The notes: a model not told the origin generated them from the sequence alone. A stretch of 64,000 nt of DNA from Stenogyne calaminthoides (GCA_037126765.1 JBBCBC010000019.1:34432222-34496221); one strand, 5' to 3'; shown: positions 45,905 through 57,829, counted from the first letter of the stretch. Numbers and translations: made by a program.

Positions 45905-46385
45905 AATCCTTTCCAGAGTGGGCCGTAAAATTGGTCCAAAACAGAAATTGAGGCCCAAATACCAAAGTTATATAATTCTTAAAAAGTTATATAATCCTTA
46001 CAAGACTGAGACCTTAAAAAAAGGAAGTTATATAATCCTTAATTGTATGGGCCTGTAAAATAGGTCCAAAACAGAAATTGATCCCAAATCCTTCAAAAAC
46101 TGGGACTCTTAAAAGGAAAGTTGTATAAATCTTAATAGATTGGGCTCGTAAAATGGGTTCAAAATAGAAATTGAGCCCAAATAAGTAATCGATGGGAAAA
46201 ATATTTATTTGGGCTCAATTTCTATTTATGACCCATTTTACAAGCCCATTATGTTAAGAATTATACAACTTCCCTTTTTTAGAGTTCTAGTCTTTTAAGA
46301 ATTGTATAACTTTTCTTTTTGGGCTCAATTTCTGGTTTGGACCTATTTTTCAGGCCCAGTCTATTTAGGACCTGTTTTTGGGCTC
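45905..46385. repeat. Foldback/inverted repeat built on 'aaattgagcccaaat'
   Basis: The left half holds three direct blocks with 'ggtccaaaacagaaattga' and 'gttatataatcctta' or variants. The right half, after a centre near 46195, holds the inverse ('atttgggctcaatttct', then 'acccattttacaagccca', then 'aagaattatacaacttcc') twice. It looks like a foldback element with repeated arms. TGGGCC/TGGGCT words are abundant. Confidence 0.75.
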
Positions 46386-46470
46386 TTTGTATAAAAGCCC
46401 AAGCTTAGGTTTTTCAAACCCTAGACTTCTCTCCATATAAAAGCCAAAGTCTCTCAAACCCTAGGCTGCG
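46386..46470 (+). promoter_or_regulatory. Ribosomal-gene-like promoter relic: TATAAAAG and two telo-boxes
   Basis: ATAAAAG at about 46391 and 46437, plus AAACCCTAG at 46416-46424 and 46456-46464, follow closely after TGGGCT/GGCCCA words (site II-like) at 46320-46385. The combination of telo-box and site II is typical of plant translation-machinery genes. The following 46470-46520 is C/T-rich like a 5' leader. No matching coding sequence follows. Role is inferred only. Confidence 0.4.
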
Positions 46471-46527
46471 GCAGCCCCTTTGCGAATCTCTCCTCCCATT
46501 TTTCTCTTCTCTGTTTCCACCATTATC

Positions 46528-46625
46528 GGCGCTGTCGCCGATGATTGGTGGAAACTTCAACCTATTTAAAGGGGCCTGTGTCGATGATTGATGGCAACTT
46601 CGACCTATTTAAAGTGGTCTATGGT
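46528..46625 (+). repeat. Short tandem duplication, unit about 43 bp
   Basis: 'gatgattggtggaaacttca' followed by 'acctatttaaaggggcctgtgtc' is followed at once by a diverged second copy ('gatgattgatggcaacttcg', then 'acctatttaaagtggtctatggtc'). Confidence 0.8.
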
Positions 46626-46954
46626 CGAGGTATGGGGTGTCTTGATTTACATTTTGGGACTTATAAAATGAGAAATAGAGTTGTCTTGAGTGAGAATAGG
46701 GTGCCACCCCTAGGTTGTGGTTGTGGTTGTGGGTTTCCGGCGTCTCTCACTCATGTTGACCGATATACCTCGCCGGAATCGCAAAGGTAACCTCAGCTCT
46801 TTCTTTATAACACTCTATTCTATACCTTGGCCTCGACAGATCCACCTTACCTTATATATGTATATATTTGATTTTGTTTATAGAAGTGTTCAATCTCAAT
46901 CAATTAGTTCCTTCTATAAAATGTTTAATGTGGTCAATAATCTTTTTTTATAGA

Positions 46955-47927
46955 AATGATGGAGGAGTTCAACAAAGAGATGCACACACCAATTATGGAA
47001 AAAGGTAAAAGTTTCTTATTTTGATTTTTATTTTTCATCCGTGATTCACAATTTATTTTGAGTGGGTCATAGTACATTTTAGAATCATGCAATTTGTTAT
47101 ATTAAAATATGCAACTTTTTTATATTGAACTGAGCAACTTTTTTTTCAAGTTGATTACTTAGTTAATCTCTTTCCTTATTTTTTTTATTCATGTTTTCCA
47201 CTATGGGTGAAAATGGGAATTCCATTTTGGTCATTTACTTCAATGTGCATGCCCATTGTATTATTTAGAGGATCAAATAACTATTTTAGAATTAATATTA
47301 AGAGTCATCATGTAACTTAGGATGAGTCTAATTTTAGTCCTGTATTTTGATACTTTTTTCAATTTTGATCCTTTTGGCATCAATTTTGATCCTGTATATT
47401 ATCTTTTTGGTCTTTTTTGTGGCAACTTTGGTCCTTTATGGTGTCTAGGTTTTTTTTAATGTTTTTTTTTTTTTTTTTTTTTTTTTTTATCTTTGGCTTT
47501 GTGGGTGTCAATTTTTATCCAAAAAGACTAACATTGAAAAAGAAGAAACATACGGAACAAAAATGGAAACTAGCCCTAATTATAGGACGACGCTCTATGT
47601 TTTCATTTTTTACAAACTACGTGTTGCTAGCAAAGCAACATGAAACAAAATTATACCAAACAATACTTGCAACTACATATGACCATATTTCTCATGACAG
47701 ACTCGTACAATTGCTTAATTGCAACGGTTGTTCAGTTCTTTTACTTGGAATATATATCATATAGTTTATTAACATCTTTTTTCTTTTTAATTCAGATATT
47801 CACCATAAGAGCATGTACCTCTATAAGCCCAATAAGCGCCCTGCTCCACAAATAGCGCCCCGACAAATCATAAGAGACAGCTACAATAGCCGTCTATTTA
47901 TTCTTAATGATCTAGCCAGAGTGGAAG
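46955..47927 (+). pseudogene. Possible upstream exon pieces of the DUF1985-like relic
   Basis: A short frame (EMMEEFNKEMHTPIMEK, 46955-47005) has an AG before it and a GT after. A second stretch at 47796-47930 after TTCAG reads IHHKSMYLYKPNKRPAPQIA and on to RDSYNSRLFILNDLARVEAT, running straight into the decayed DUF1985-like copy. They lie where upstream exons would be but share nothing with exon 1 of the intact gene. Between them is AT-rich DNA with a T26 run (47460-47488). Confidence 0.35.
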
Positions 47928-47930
47928 CGA

Positions 47931-48501
47931 CACAGACATCTTAATTTGGAGGCAAACTGTAGCACATATTGTTGCAGCAAGATCATTAAATATATAGACA
48001 CCGAGTTGAAACTCTGAGGAATGTTGGACCAATTTCAGGCGTCGTGCTTTGGTCATTTTCTAAGTTTCGATGCAAAGGCACCACGCAATGGTCGACTATT
48101 GCTTCAACTGTAGGACCGAGAGATAATTGTCGCGGATGTTAGCCCGCACGAGCTTTGGTTTCGTATTGGAGATCGATCCTTGAGGTTCTCCAAATTGGAG
48201 TTTTGTTTAATTACGAGTTTGAAGTTTGGAGCTTCAACATTTGATTCAAAGTCCAAGCCGCCTATAACTGGATTGTACAGAAGAGATTTTGATGGCCTGG
48301 CTGTGGTGGCCATCTCGACGTTTCATAGATAGATACTTTAGAGTCTGTCCAAACGTTGGACTGAATATTCATATGTACTGCTTATTACTTTGTATCGATT
48401 AGGGAAAGACGTACGCCTGTACCACGTTTGCTATGGAGCTAGTTGAACAACCTATTTATTGAAAAACTTTGGAGTGCCTACGTCTATCAGCAGGTTCTAC
48501 C
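47931..48501 (+). pseudogene. DUF1985 gene copy, plus arm of an inverted pair
   Basis: Homologous to 43309-43900 of the intact gene (its exon 2), with several stops, for example TGA where the intact gene has the CGI codons and TAG soon after LLLQL, plus frameshifts from 48240 on. Still readable pieces include CSTYCCSKIIKYIDTE and SPHELWFRIGDRSLRFSKLE. It ends abruptly at 48500 where the inverted copy begins. Confidence 0.88.
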
Positions 48502-49079
48502 CCAGGAAAGTTGTTCAGTAATATAGGTTGCTCAACTAAACTCTAAAGCCAACGTGGCACAGGGGCACATACGTCTTTTTCAACCCCATACATAGTAATA
48601 AGCACCCTAAATGAGATCTTCAGTCCATTATCCGGACGGTCTCTGAAGCGCCCGTCCCTAAAACATTGACATATATTGATGCCCACCACTGTCTGCCCAT
48701 CAAAATACCTTATGTATACCCCATTTATCGGCAGCTCTTGATTTGGAGAATGTGGATCAAATGTTGAAGTTCCAAACTTCAAACCGGTAATCAAACAGAA
48801 CTCCAACTTGGAGAACCTTAGGGATCGGTCTCCAATATGAAACCAAAGCTCGTGCGGGCTAGCATCCGCGACAACTATGTCTTGGTCCAATAGCTGGAGC
48901 AATAGTCGACCATTGTGTGGCGCCCGGCGTCGAAACTTAGAAAATGACCAAAGCACGACGCCTGAAATTGGTCCAACATTCCGCAGGGTTTCAACTCGGT
49001 GTCTATATATTTGATGATCTTGCTGCAACAATATGTGCTACAATTTGCCTCCAAATTAAGACGTCCGTGTCGCTTCCAC
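48502..49079 (-). pseudogene. DUF1985 gene copy, minus arm of an inverted pair
   Basis: Reads from 49079 leftward: VWKRHGRLNLEANCSTYCCS, then, after a small frameshift near 48920, LLLQLLDQDIVVADASPHEL, IGDRSLRFSKLEFCLITGLK, LPINGVYIRYFDGQTV, ISFRVLITMYGVEKD and APVPRWL. It is less damaged than the plus arm. The two arms abut at about 48501 with practically no spacer, and share over 90% identity by eye in the first 150 bp. Confidence 0.9.
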
Positions 49080-49147
49080 ACTAGCTGCTTGAAGATCAAT
49101 AAGAAAATTTAATAAAATAAACGTGCCAGCCTTATTTCTTAATTTTT

Positions 49148-49344
49148 TGGACGTCCAAGCCACATCTTCTTCGAATGCACAACTACGGGCACAATCCGGA
49201 CAAAATTGAACAAGTGGTTAAGCTCGTGGACATGGCTCTGCACAATCAACCCGTACAACACCTTCTGCAGTTTAGTGGAAACCTTGATTCTCGAGTGCAT
49301 TTGGATGTGTTTGATATGGGCGAATTGCAGAAACAATCACTCTA
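49148..49344 (+). pseudogene. Protein-like fragment, family not recognised
   Basis: An open stretch ends at TAA (49342-49344) and reads MHNYGHNPDKIEQVVKLVDM, LHNQPVQHLLQFSGNLDSRV and LDVFDMGELQKQSL. Composition (no low-complexity, good codon variety, non-repetitive) looks like the C-terminal end of a real protein. No start codon context or upstream exon was found, so it is probably a captured or stranded last exon. Function unknown. Confidence 0.45.
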
Positions 49345-50621
49345 ATAAGGAATTGATATAAATGAACTGATTTCATATTTCTCCACGAGTGAGGGCGAGA
49401 TTGGCAGTGATTGGTTTTCGAATCCATTAGCTTTTTGTGGTAGGGATTGAATTTGATCATCTTGATGTTGGAGTGATCACTGTAATAACTGTAACTGTAA
49501 CTGTACTTCCTAATATTATCTTCTTTTTTACTAAATCTACATAAAATCTAATTTTTGGCTAATTAAACTATGACATAAATATAAATTTTGCTAATTAGAA
49601 TATTCTAACATTCATCTTCAACATCGCCCATGAGCTATGTAAATATTTTGAGACATGGTCTCATATACACTAGGGTCCAGTTTGGTTCGCGTGATTGATT
49701 GAGATATGTTAGGATTAAGATTTTAATTCCCAACTAATTTACCGTTTGGCTTGTGGGATGAGGGCCCATGATATGCTTCAAGTCCGGGTAGAAAATGTAT
49801 CAAATCCCTCTATGGATGGATATGTCAATCCCATGTGAAATGTGGTATTCACAAGAATGAAGTGTGTTGTTTCAATTCAATTTCAAGGTGTTTATGACAT
49901 TTTAATAGGCATTTCATCTAATCCCTCACTTCAATCCTACAATCCAAACGCATATCTTGATTCAAACAAATCTAATTCAATCAATCAAATTTTACTCAAT
50001 CTTATCACACCTAATCAATCCAGTCCTGTGAACCAAACGCGTCCTAAGTGCACAGAATTTAGATCCGTGCACCTGCCCTGTCCTTACCCAATTAATAAAG
50101 TTCGGGTCACCTGCACCGTCACTCTTCTTCTTCTCACATACACAAATACATACACACCTTCTCTCTCATTGCAATTAATCCATCTTCCTCGCTTGTTAAT
50201 TACGAAACTCTCAATTTTACATTTCAGAGAGAGAGAGAGAGTGCATCCCCTTTTAAGCCATTCCCCCTTGTCTCTCTCTCTCTCTCTACATTAGTAGCAC
50301 ACCAACAGTATTCAGGCTAAAGAAGGAAATCTCCATGGCCATTCCGTCAATATAATAAAAGGTTTCGCCATTTCTGCTAGATCTTACTGTGTCTATCGCT
50401 TGTGTTTTGTAAATAAATTTGACTCTTACTTATTTGCTTGTTGCAGGTTTCTGTGTTATCTAGTTGAATGTTTCTGCATTAGTTAGTTGCACTTTTATGT
50501 GCTATCTAGTTGAACAAGTCAGTATTAGCTAATTGATTATTTCTGTATAATATATATTGTTGCACGACTCATTAAAATAAGCTAATTGATTGTTTCTATG
50601 TTAGTTAAAACTGTTGTACAC
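49345..50621. other. Intergenic; contains an orphan leader-like stretch
   Basis: 50120-50340 is C/T-rich with (GA)n and (CT)n runs and reads like a plant 5' UTR. A short frame of six codons (MAIPSI) at 50336 is followed by a possible donor at about 50360. No coding exon follows before the retroelement that begins near 50622, so this may be the 5' end of a gene cut off by insertion. The 49842-50294 frame looks non-coding. Confidence 0.4.
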
Positions 50622-51508
50622 CAAAAATTACGGAACAAGATTTGTGATGTGGCTATGTGATTTGGTGATACAAACAAGTATTAATGAGAGTGCAAGTGTA
50701 ATCAATGAGGAACACATTGAATGTTCTTCATTGAATAGCAATGTTGAGAATACGAGAGAATAAATGCAAGTAAATGCAAGTAAGAAAAATGCCAGAGGAT
50801 TTGGGCCGAAGGCTTCTTTTGTTGGCTGATAGAGCCGTTGTATTGAATGTAAAAATTGGCGACCCTTTAATGAGTCTTAACTTCTCCTATTTATAGTACA
50901 AGATGACCATCTAGTTGGCCTTGCTACAACTCTCGATAGAATCTGACCGAGCATTAATTGTGACCAGCTACTTTGGACTCTACAGCATACTCTAAATCTT
51001 AGTCTCGCATGACTAAACACACCACCTGCGACTCTGAATTGGCGGTTTGCAGGTAGTGCGGAGATTTGCGCCTAGGTTTTTCCTTTTGAGTCCATGGGTA
51101 GAACCCAAGAATATCCTCGAGTCTTCTCGGCCATTTTGGGCAAGATTCTCTGATGTTGGCTGTTTACGTGTTAGGTTAGCCAAAATCGTTCTTTGTTAAG
51201 TGGGAAACCTTTGACTCAAATCTCTCTATCCCTTTCACCTTGATCACAAGTCTCACAGAATTGGCTAAGTATATTTTGCCGCTTTGTGTGCACAATTATA
51301 TTGAGGGAGCCTAGTCGTCAATAGGGCGACCACTAGGCGAGTCCTTGCAAACCCAACAGGCGACTTGCATGGGCGACTTTGTGGGCGGTCATGACGAAAT
51401 ATGATCATGATCGAAGGCCGAGTATGGTCTTGTGGGCAACCATGGCGGTCTTGGGGCTATGGCGTGTGGGCGACCATGGTCGCCCGAGCGGGCGAGCATT
51501 GGGCATGG

Positions 51509-53212
51509 TGTTGGGGAATTAGGGTGCCCGGATCTATTCGAGATGATTTTTAAATACATTTTAAAATTAAATAAATAATTACTAATATGAATTAATCCTA
51601 AATCAATTCAACATAATAATTAAACAACATGCGTACACGTAATTCACGTAAATCCTAAACATGCGGAACTAGGAGTTAAGGGATTACATACCTCTTGTAG
51701 AGACAACCCTTGAGACGATGGATCAACCCAAAGTGCCTTCCCAAATATGTCCCAAAGTCCACGAACGTAAACCGGTGGGAGGATTCGCACGAACGATTTT
51801 AACAAGAGAGAAAACAAAAAAATATTATGCTACCACCTTTGTGGATTTCTAATATTTCCAACACATGGAATTGCACCTGGGAATGAAAAATTCATCCCCT
51901 ATATATAGGAGTGAGGGGGTCGAATTTTTAGGTCAAAAATATAAGGAAGAAAATCTTTTCTTGGTCTCCAAGAAATCTTGAATATATCTCCTATATTCTT
52001 TTCTCCTTAATTAAATTTTCCATAAAAATCTCTTCCCCTTTTTATCCTATTATTTTCAAAAATAACAAGATTAAAGGAGTCAAGATTTGACTTCTTGAAT
52101 TTATGGGATAATTATATATTCCTACAATAATTATCTCTTTCCATAAAATATCTTAAAGAAAATCAAGACAATCTTTCCTTCCTCTTATCCACATATTTTT
52201 CGAAAATATAAGCATGGAAATATAGCAAAATATTTTCTTCTCTCTTTCATTAATTGGACTTTATTTTGGGCTATTTGAGGGGCCTTTAGGAGAATTAAGA
52301 TTGGACCTTCAATGGACTATGCAGCTATAATATTGGGCCTAATATTATTCAAGTCCATTAATATTAATCTATTCCACTATAAAATTAATATTGAACTATC
52401 CATCTTAACTCATATTACGATTTCACTATAATATGGCTCCCGGTTATTATTTCCCGCGTTTAAGATTATATTAGTCCATTAATTAATTAAGCCGCTGAAC
52501 AAGCTTTATATTAATTAATATCTTTGTCCTTGGAGTAAAGAAAGCTCAGCTTTATTATCCATACCGGAAATAAATTTCCGCTTGCAAGATTTGGTACGAT
52601 AAAGGTTCCGAGCCCACCAAGGGGACAAATCAAGCAAGACGTACTTGCACGCGATTCTCTGTATTAAATGTAAGCAATCGTCATGTAATTAATAATATTG
52701 CCCAAGATATAAGGTATCGAATCACATTGACTCTCTTCCCATCATAAGTCAAAGCAATAGTTATTAATTTCACACAATCCTATTTAAGGGACGGAGATTA
52801 AGAAACAACACACCACTGAGGTCAAATTCTTGTATATTCAGTACCGAAGAATTTGTCTTCCTGTAGGTCCTTATTCAGCGCACCTAAATGCGCTAGTGTA
52901 ATCTCTTGGTCAAGACAAGCCAATCTGGGTCTTACACTTCAACCTTTCATGATGGTTTGTTCATTTCCATCTGGGTTGTGAATTTTTGTACTTAATTACG
53001 AGGAGCTGTTAATTTGATCTTCCGTGATCTGGTATCACCAAATTAACTACAACGTAATACGTACTGACTTATTGAACGGGTTTGCAATAAATATATATAA
53101 CATTCATTCATATTTAATGCAACAGTGATTAATAGTTTATTTCAGTAAAAAAATAAGAAAATTCAGTTTGGTTATACAAAGTAAAAGCATACTTTTCAGT
53201 ATAACCCCAACA
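51509..53212 (-). repeat. Copia-B LTR, 3' in element sense (1,704 bp)
   Basis: TGTTGGGGAATTAGGG ... ATAACCCCAACA in plus orientation. Contains a TATATATA core at about 51900-51907 that may serve the minus-strand LTR promoter. Homologous to 58806-60467. Confidence 0.93.
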
Positions 53213-53426
53213 ATCTCCCACTTATACTCAAAGTCTGCTTTTAAGTATACTACATCATGTCTCGTGTTCTATGTGACATCTAATGTCACCCTACACGAAC
53301 CTAATAATATTTCTCCCACTTATACTCAAAGCAGATTGGCAACGTCCTTGACACCATTCCTTCCACATGTTTCTCAAATGTACTCTGAGGCAGACCTTTT
53401 GTGAATGAATCTGCTAGGTTGTCTTC

Positions 53427-56133
53427 CTATGCAATCTTAGCCACCTCAATGTCTCCTCTCTTAACAATTTCTCGTATGAGATGGTATTTTCTTTCAATGT
53501 GTTTGCTGGCCTTGTGGGCTCTCGGCTCCTTCGAATTTGCAACTGCTCCGGTGTTATCACAGTAAACCGTGATCGTGCTGGGAAAATTCGGGATGACGTC
53601 CAAGTCCACTAGGAAGTTCTTGAGCCAAACCACTTCCTTCGCTGCTTCACAAGCAGCAACGTATTCGGATTCCATGGTAGAATCAGCAATTCATTTCAGC
53701 TTTACGCTTCTCCATGTCATGGCTCCTCCCCCCATGCAAAACACACTACCCGAGGTAAACTTTTTGGAGTCAACATCTGATTAGAAATCCGAGTTTGTGT
53801 AACCGATGGGGATTAGACTGTCTGACTTGTAAACCAATATTCTGTCCCGTGTCCTTTTCAGATACTTCAAAATGTTCTTTATTGCAGTCCAATGCTCTTT
53901 CCCAGGGTTACTTTGATATCTTGCTACCATGCCTACGGCAAAGCAAATATCTGGTCTCGTACACAGTATTGCATACATGAGGCTTCCCACAGCCGAAGCA
54001 TAAGGGATGCCCTTCATGTCATCTATCTCTTTCTATTTCTTTGGACACATCTCTTTGGACAGATGGATTCCATGTCTGTAGGGCACAAAGCCTTTCTTGG
54101 AATCTTGCATGCTGAAACGCTTCAAAACAGTATCTATGTATGAGGCTTGCGAAAGCCCGATCATTCTTTTCCTGCGATCTCGAGTGATTTTGATCCCTAG
54201 GATGTGACCGGCTTCCCCTAAATCCTTCATATCGAACTATTTTGACAGCCATGCCCTTACGTCTGATAACACCTTTACATCGTTTTCGATGAGCAGAATG
54301 TCGTCCACGTATAGTACCAAAAATACCAATGTAGTTCCATCACGCTTTTTATAAACACAACTTTCAAAGTTGTTTTGATCAAAACCGTATGATTTTATAA
54401 CTTGATCAAAACACTGATTCCAAGCTCGGGATGCTTGCTTCAGCCCATAAATGGACTTCTTAAGCTGGCAAAACAGATGCTCTTGGCCTTTTTCAATGAA
54501 GCCTTCGGGTTGTTGCATATAAATTTCTTCGTCAAGATTTCCATTGAGGAAAGCTGTCTTGACGTCCATTTGCCAGATCTCAAAATCTTGATGCGCAGCA
54601 ATCGACAAGAGAATGCGGACGGACTTGAGTATGGCTACGAGTGAAAAGGTTTCCTCATAATCAATCCCTTCTTTCTGAATGTACCCTTTCGCCACTAGTC
54701 TTGCTTTGAAGGTTTCAACCCTTCCGTCCGGTCCCCTTTTTCTCTTGTATACCCACTTGCATCCGATGGGTTTCACCCCATCAAGTGGTTCGAATAGCTC
54801 CCACACCCTGTTGTGATCCATTGAACCCATCTCGGCTTCCATTGTTGTTTTCCAAGATTGAGCATCTTTGTATTGGATCGCCTCGTTGTAGGACCATGGA
54901 TCTGACTCTTCTGCGGAGATCAAGTCCGAAGACTCTCCTATCCCCAAGAATCTCTCGGGTTGTCTGATAACCCTCCCACTACGATGAGGTTCTAGTTGTG
55001 AAGGCGTGACGTTTGGTATATAATTTTGTACAGTTGGCAATGGAGTTGGCCCCTTAAGTTCTTCTAAGGTAATTTCACTTCTAGGCTTTCGACTGTTCAT
55101 TTAGTCTTCTTCCAAAAATCTAAAGTGGGTACTGATCACCACCTTTTGATCTTCGGGACCATAGAACATGCATCCTTTAGTTCCTTCGGGGTACCCTATG
55201 AACATCTTTAATTACGAACGTGCATCCAATTTACTGGCTTCCTTGTCTAGCACGTATGCCGGACACCCCCAGATCCTGATGTGTCCGAAACTGGGCTTGC
55301 GCCCCGTCCACAATTCTCTAGGGGTTTTAGGTACCGATTTGGATGGCACTAGGTTTAGAATATAAGCCGATGTGTCCAATGCGTAACCCCAGAACAATTT
55401 TGGTAAATCCGCATAACTCATCATTGACCTTACCATTTCTAAAAGCGTTCTATTCCTTCGTTCTGCAACTCCATTTTGTTGAGGGGTACCGAGTGCAGTC
55501 AACTGGGATGCAATCCCCACTTCCGATAGGTAGTTCAGAAATTCATCGCTGAGGTATTCGCCTCCACAATCAGATCGTAGAAACTTGATACTTTTTCCCT
55601 TATGATTCTCTGCTTGAGCCTTAAATTCTTTGAATTTATCAAAGGTCTCAGATTTATGCTTCATTAGGAAAATGTATCCATAATGTGAGTAATCATCGAT
55701 AAAAGTAACGAAATACTCGTAGCCACCTCTAGCTTTGATTTGCATTGGACCACACACGTCGGTGTGAACGATTTCTAACACTTCTTTAGCTCTAAGCCCC
55801 TTGGCTCCAAATGCCCTCTTGGTCATTTTACCTTCTAAGCACGATTCGCAAGTTGGAAATGGTTCAATTTGGAGAGACCCCAAAGAACCATCTTGCACCA
55901 ACCTTTGAATCCTTTTCGGGTTAATATGACCTAATCTTAGGTGCCAAAGAAGTGTCTCGTTCATGTCAGCCGAGCGCTTTCGTTTAAAAGAAATAGTAGA
56001 TGTGTTATAGGATGCATTTTGTGAGTGATGTGCACAGTTAATAATATAGAGATTATTCCGTAAAGTTCCACGACATATAATCACATCGTTACGAAAAACA
56101 GTAACATTCTTATTAAAACGAACAGAATATCCA
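53427..56133 (-). pseudogene. Copia-B pol (integrase-RT-RNase H), decayed
   Basis: From 56186 leftward the open frame crosses the deletion junction. Within the element it contains the pre-integrase zinc region (LLWHLRLGHINPKRIQRL, CESCLEGKMTK), the integrase core (IVHTDVCGPM, FIDDYSHYGYI, SDCGGEYLS, GTPQQNGVAERRN) and its C-terminal part to 55212. RT follows at 55100-54237 (MDVKTAFLNGNLDEEIYMQQ, LVLYVDDILLI), ending at a stop 54237-54239. The 3' RT/RNase H pieces are at 54230-54033, 54017-53781 and 53675-53427 (ESEYVAACEAAKEVVWLKNF). Stops and frameshifts lie between the pieces. gag and protease are missing through the internal deletion. Confidence 0.9.
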
Positions 56134-56760
56134 CTTGCAAGATTTGGTATGATAAAGGTTCTGAGCCCACCAAGGGGACAAATCAAGCAAGACGTACTTG
56201 CACGCGATTCTCCGTATTAAATGTCAGCAATCGTCATGTAATTAATAATATTACCCAAGATATAAGGTATTGAATCGCATTGACTCTCTTCCCATCATAA
56301 ATCAAAGCAATAGTTATTAATTTCACACGATCCTATTTAAGAGACGGAGATTAAGAAATAACGCACCACTGAGGTCTAATTCTTGTATATTCAGTACCAA
56401 AGAATTTGTCTTCCTGTAGGTTCTCATTCAACGCACATAAATGCGCTAGTGTGATCCCTTGGTCAAGACAAGCCAATCTGGGTCTCACACTTCAACCGTT
56501 CATGATGGTTCGTTCATTTCCATCTGGGTTGTGAATTTGTACTTAATTACGAGGGTTGTTAATTTGATCTTCAGTGATCGGGTATCACCAAATTAACTAC
56601 AACGCAATACGTACTGTCTTATTGAACGAGTTTGCAATAAACATATATAACATTCATTCATATTTAATGCAACAGTGATTAAATAATTTATTTCATAAAT
56701 AAATAAGAAACTTGATTTGGTTATACAAAGTAAAAGCATACTTTTTTTATAACCCCAACA
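56134..56760 (-). repeat. Copia-B LTR fragment, 5' in element sense (627 bp)
   Basis: Matches 52581-53212 closely from 'cttgcaagatttggta' to the CCCAACA end. The breakpoint at 56133/56134 joins pre-integrase coding sequence directly to the LTR. Confidence 0.93.
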
Positions 56761-57625
56761 CATGGTCGCCCGAGCGAGGCGAAACATTGGGCGTGACGCC
56801 GGGCGAGGCGAAGGTTGGGGTGGTCCTCCCAAGAGGCGAGCATTGGGGGTGGTCGTCCCGGCGGCGAGCATTCGGCGTGTGGCTTGGCGACGAGCATCTC
56901 GCGTGCGAACACCAAGGGCGCCAATCTTGCCGAGCGAAATGGGGACGTGTGGGCGAAAACGGCGGGCGGCGGGTGCGGCCGGCCAGATCTTGTGTCTTTA
57001 AACTGTCGAGTAGCAAGGCGTGGGCAGCGGTAGAGGCGAAATGGCCCAGAAGCGTGGCCGGGCATGGTTGACAATTTGTTCCTCTTTGACTTGGTAAGAC
57101 AGTTCTTCCTTGGCTCGTGATTACTTGCCCCACGTCTCGGTTTTAATAAAGGTGATTGTGTTTTAAGGATATAAGAAACCCAAATAACTAGCCGAGATTA
57201 TTTGGTATACAACAATTGCCCCTCATGTTACACTTCGTTTTAAACGAAGAGTGACATGACAAATATTCTTCAATTATGAATCAGGTGGGTCCCTTTGCTT
57301 CTTGGACGAGACGAGTTATGAATCATTTCTCTCGAATGGGCCTCCATGGGCGAGTTTGGTGTGGCACGAGTCGGATTTCTGGGCTTCAGATCGCGTCGAG
57401 TTCGTCGTGCTAGGCGACCTAAGTCGGCCCTACTCGGCTAGTAGGTCGGCCTTGACTTGATAGGATAGTGACTTTACCTTTTCATTGGAAGTTGAAAAAG
57501 TAAAGAGTATTCTTTACTCCATCTTGGTAAGAGCATGTGATTTGATTGACCCAATCCCCAAAATTAAGGAATTTTGAATTTCAAAATTAATTGAATTGGA
57601 CTTTGACTTGGCATTAGTTCCCCCT

Positions 57626-57633
57626 TATAAATA
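57626..57633 (+). promoter_or_regulatory. TATA box, probable retroelement promoter
   Basis: TATAAATA on plus, followed 25-60 bp later by a C/T-rich leader (57650-57740). It is in the right direction for the Transposase_28 frame, which is separated from it by leader/intron-like DNA and by Copia-C. Confidence 0.45.
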
Positions 57634-57829
57634 GATACCCAACTCTTTTTTTCTCCTGCTCTTCTTCTCCTTTTGAAAATCGGCCGCCTCTCTCCATTCT
57701 CCTTTTTTTTTTCACTTTCAATTTTATCCGCCCCCCACGTCCGTCGCCCCTTCTTATTGAAGGGACCGTTATTGTGTACATCATTTGTTCGCCATCTCTG
57801 CCGTCGATCCCGATCAGGTATGCTCCTTT

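Larger units (their letters stand above)
51509..56760 (-). mobile_element. Copia-B: 5'-deleted Ty1/copia retrotransposon
   Basis: Bounded by a perfect 5-bp target duplication CATGG (51504-51508 and 56761-56765), with TG and CA ends. The left LTR (51509-53212) is complete. The right LTR retains only its last 627 bp (56134-56760). In transcription sense the element therefore lacks most of its 5' LTR, the primer site, gag and protease. The polypurine tract AAGTGGGAGAT lies on minus just inside 53212. The deletion arose after insertion, since both target duplications survive. Confidence 0.95.

Noticed and set aside
49842..50294. 150-codon plus-strand frame
   Set aside because: Ser/Leu-rich from CT and GA repeats, without coding-like composition. 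The region reads better as an upstream/leader sequence.
56712..57133. Several overlapping Arg/Pro/Gly-rich frames on both strands
   Set aside because: High GC removes stop codons in all frames. No frame has family similarity, and the DNA is repeat-rich retroelement sequence.
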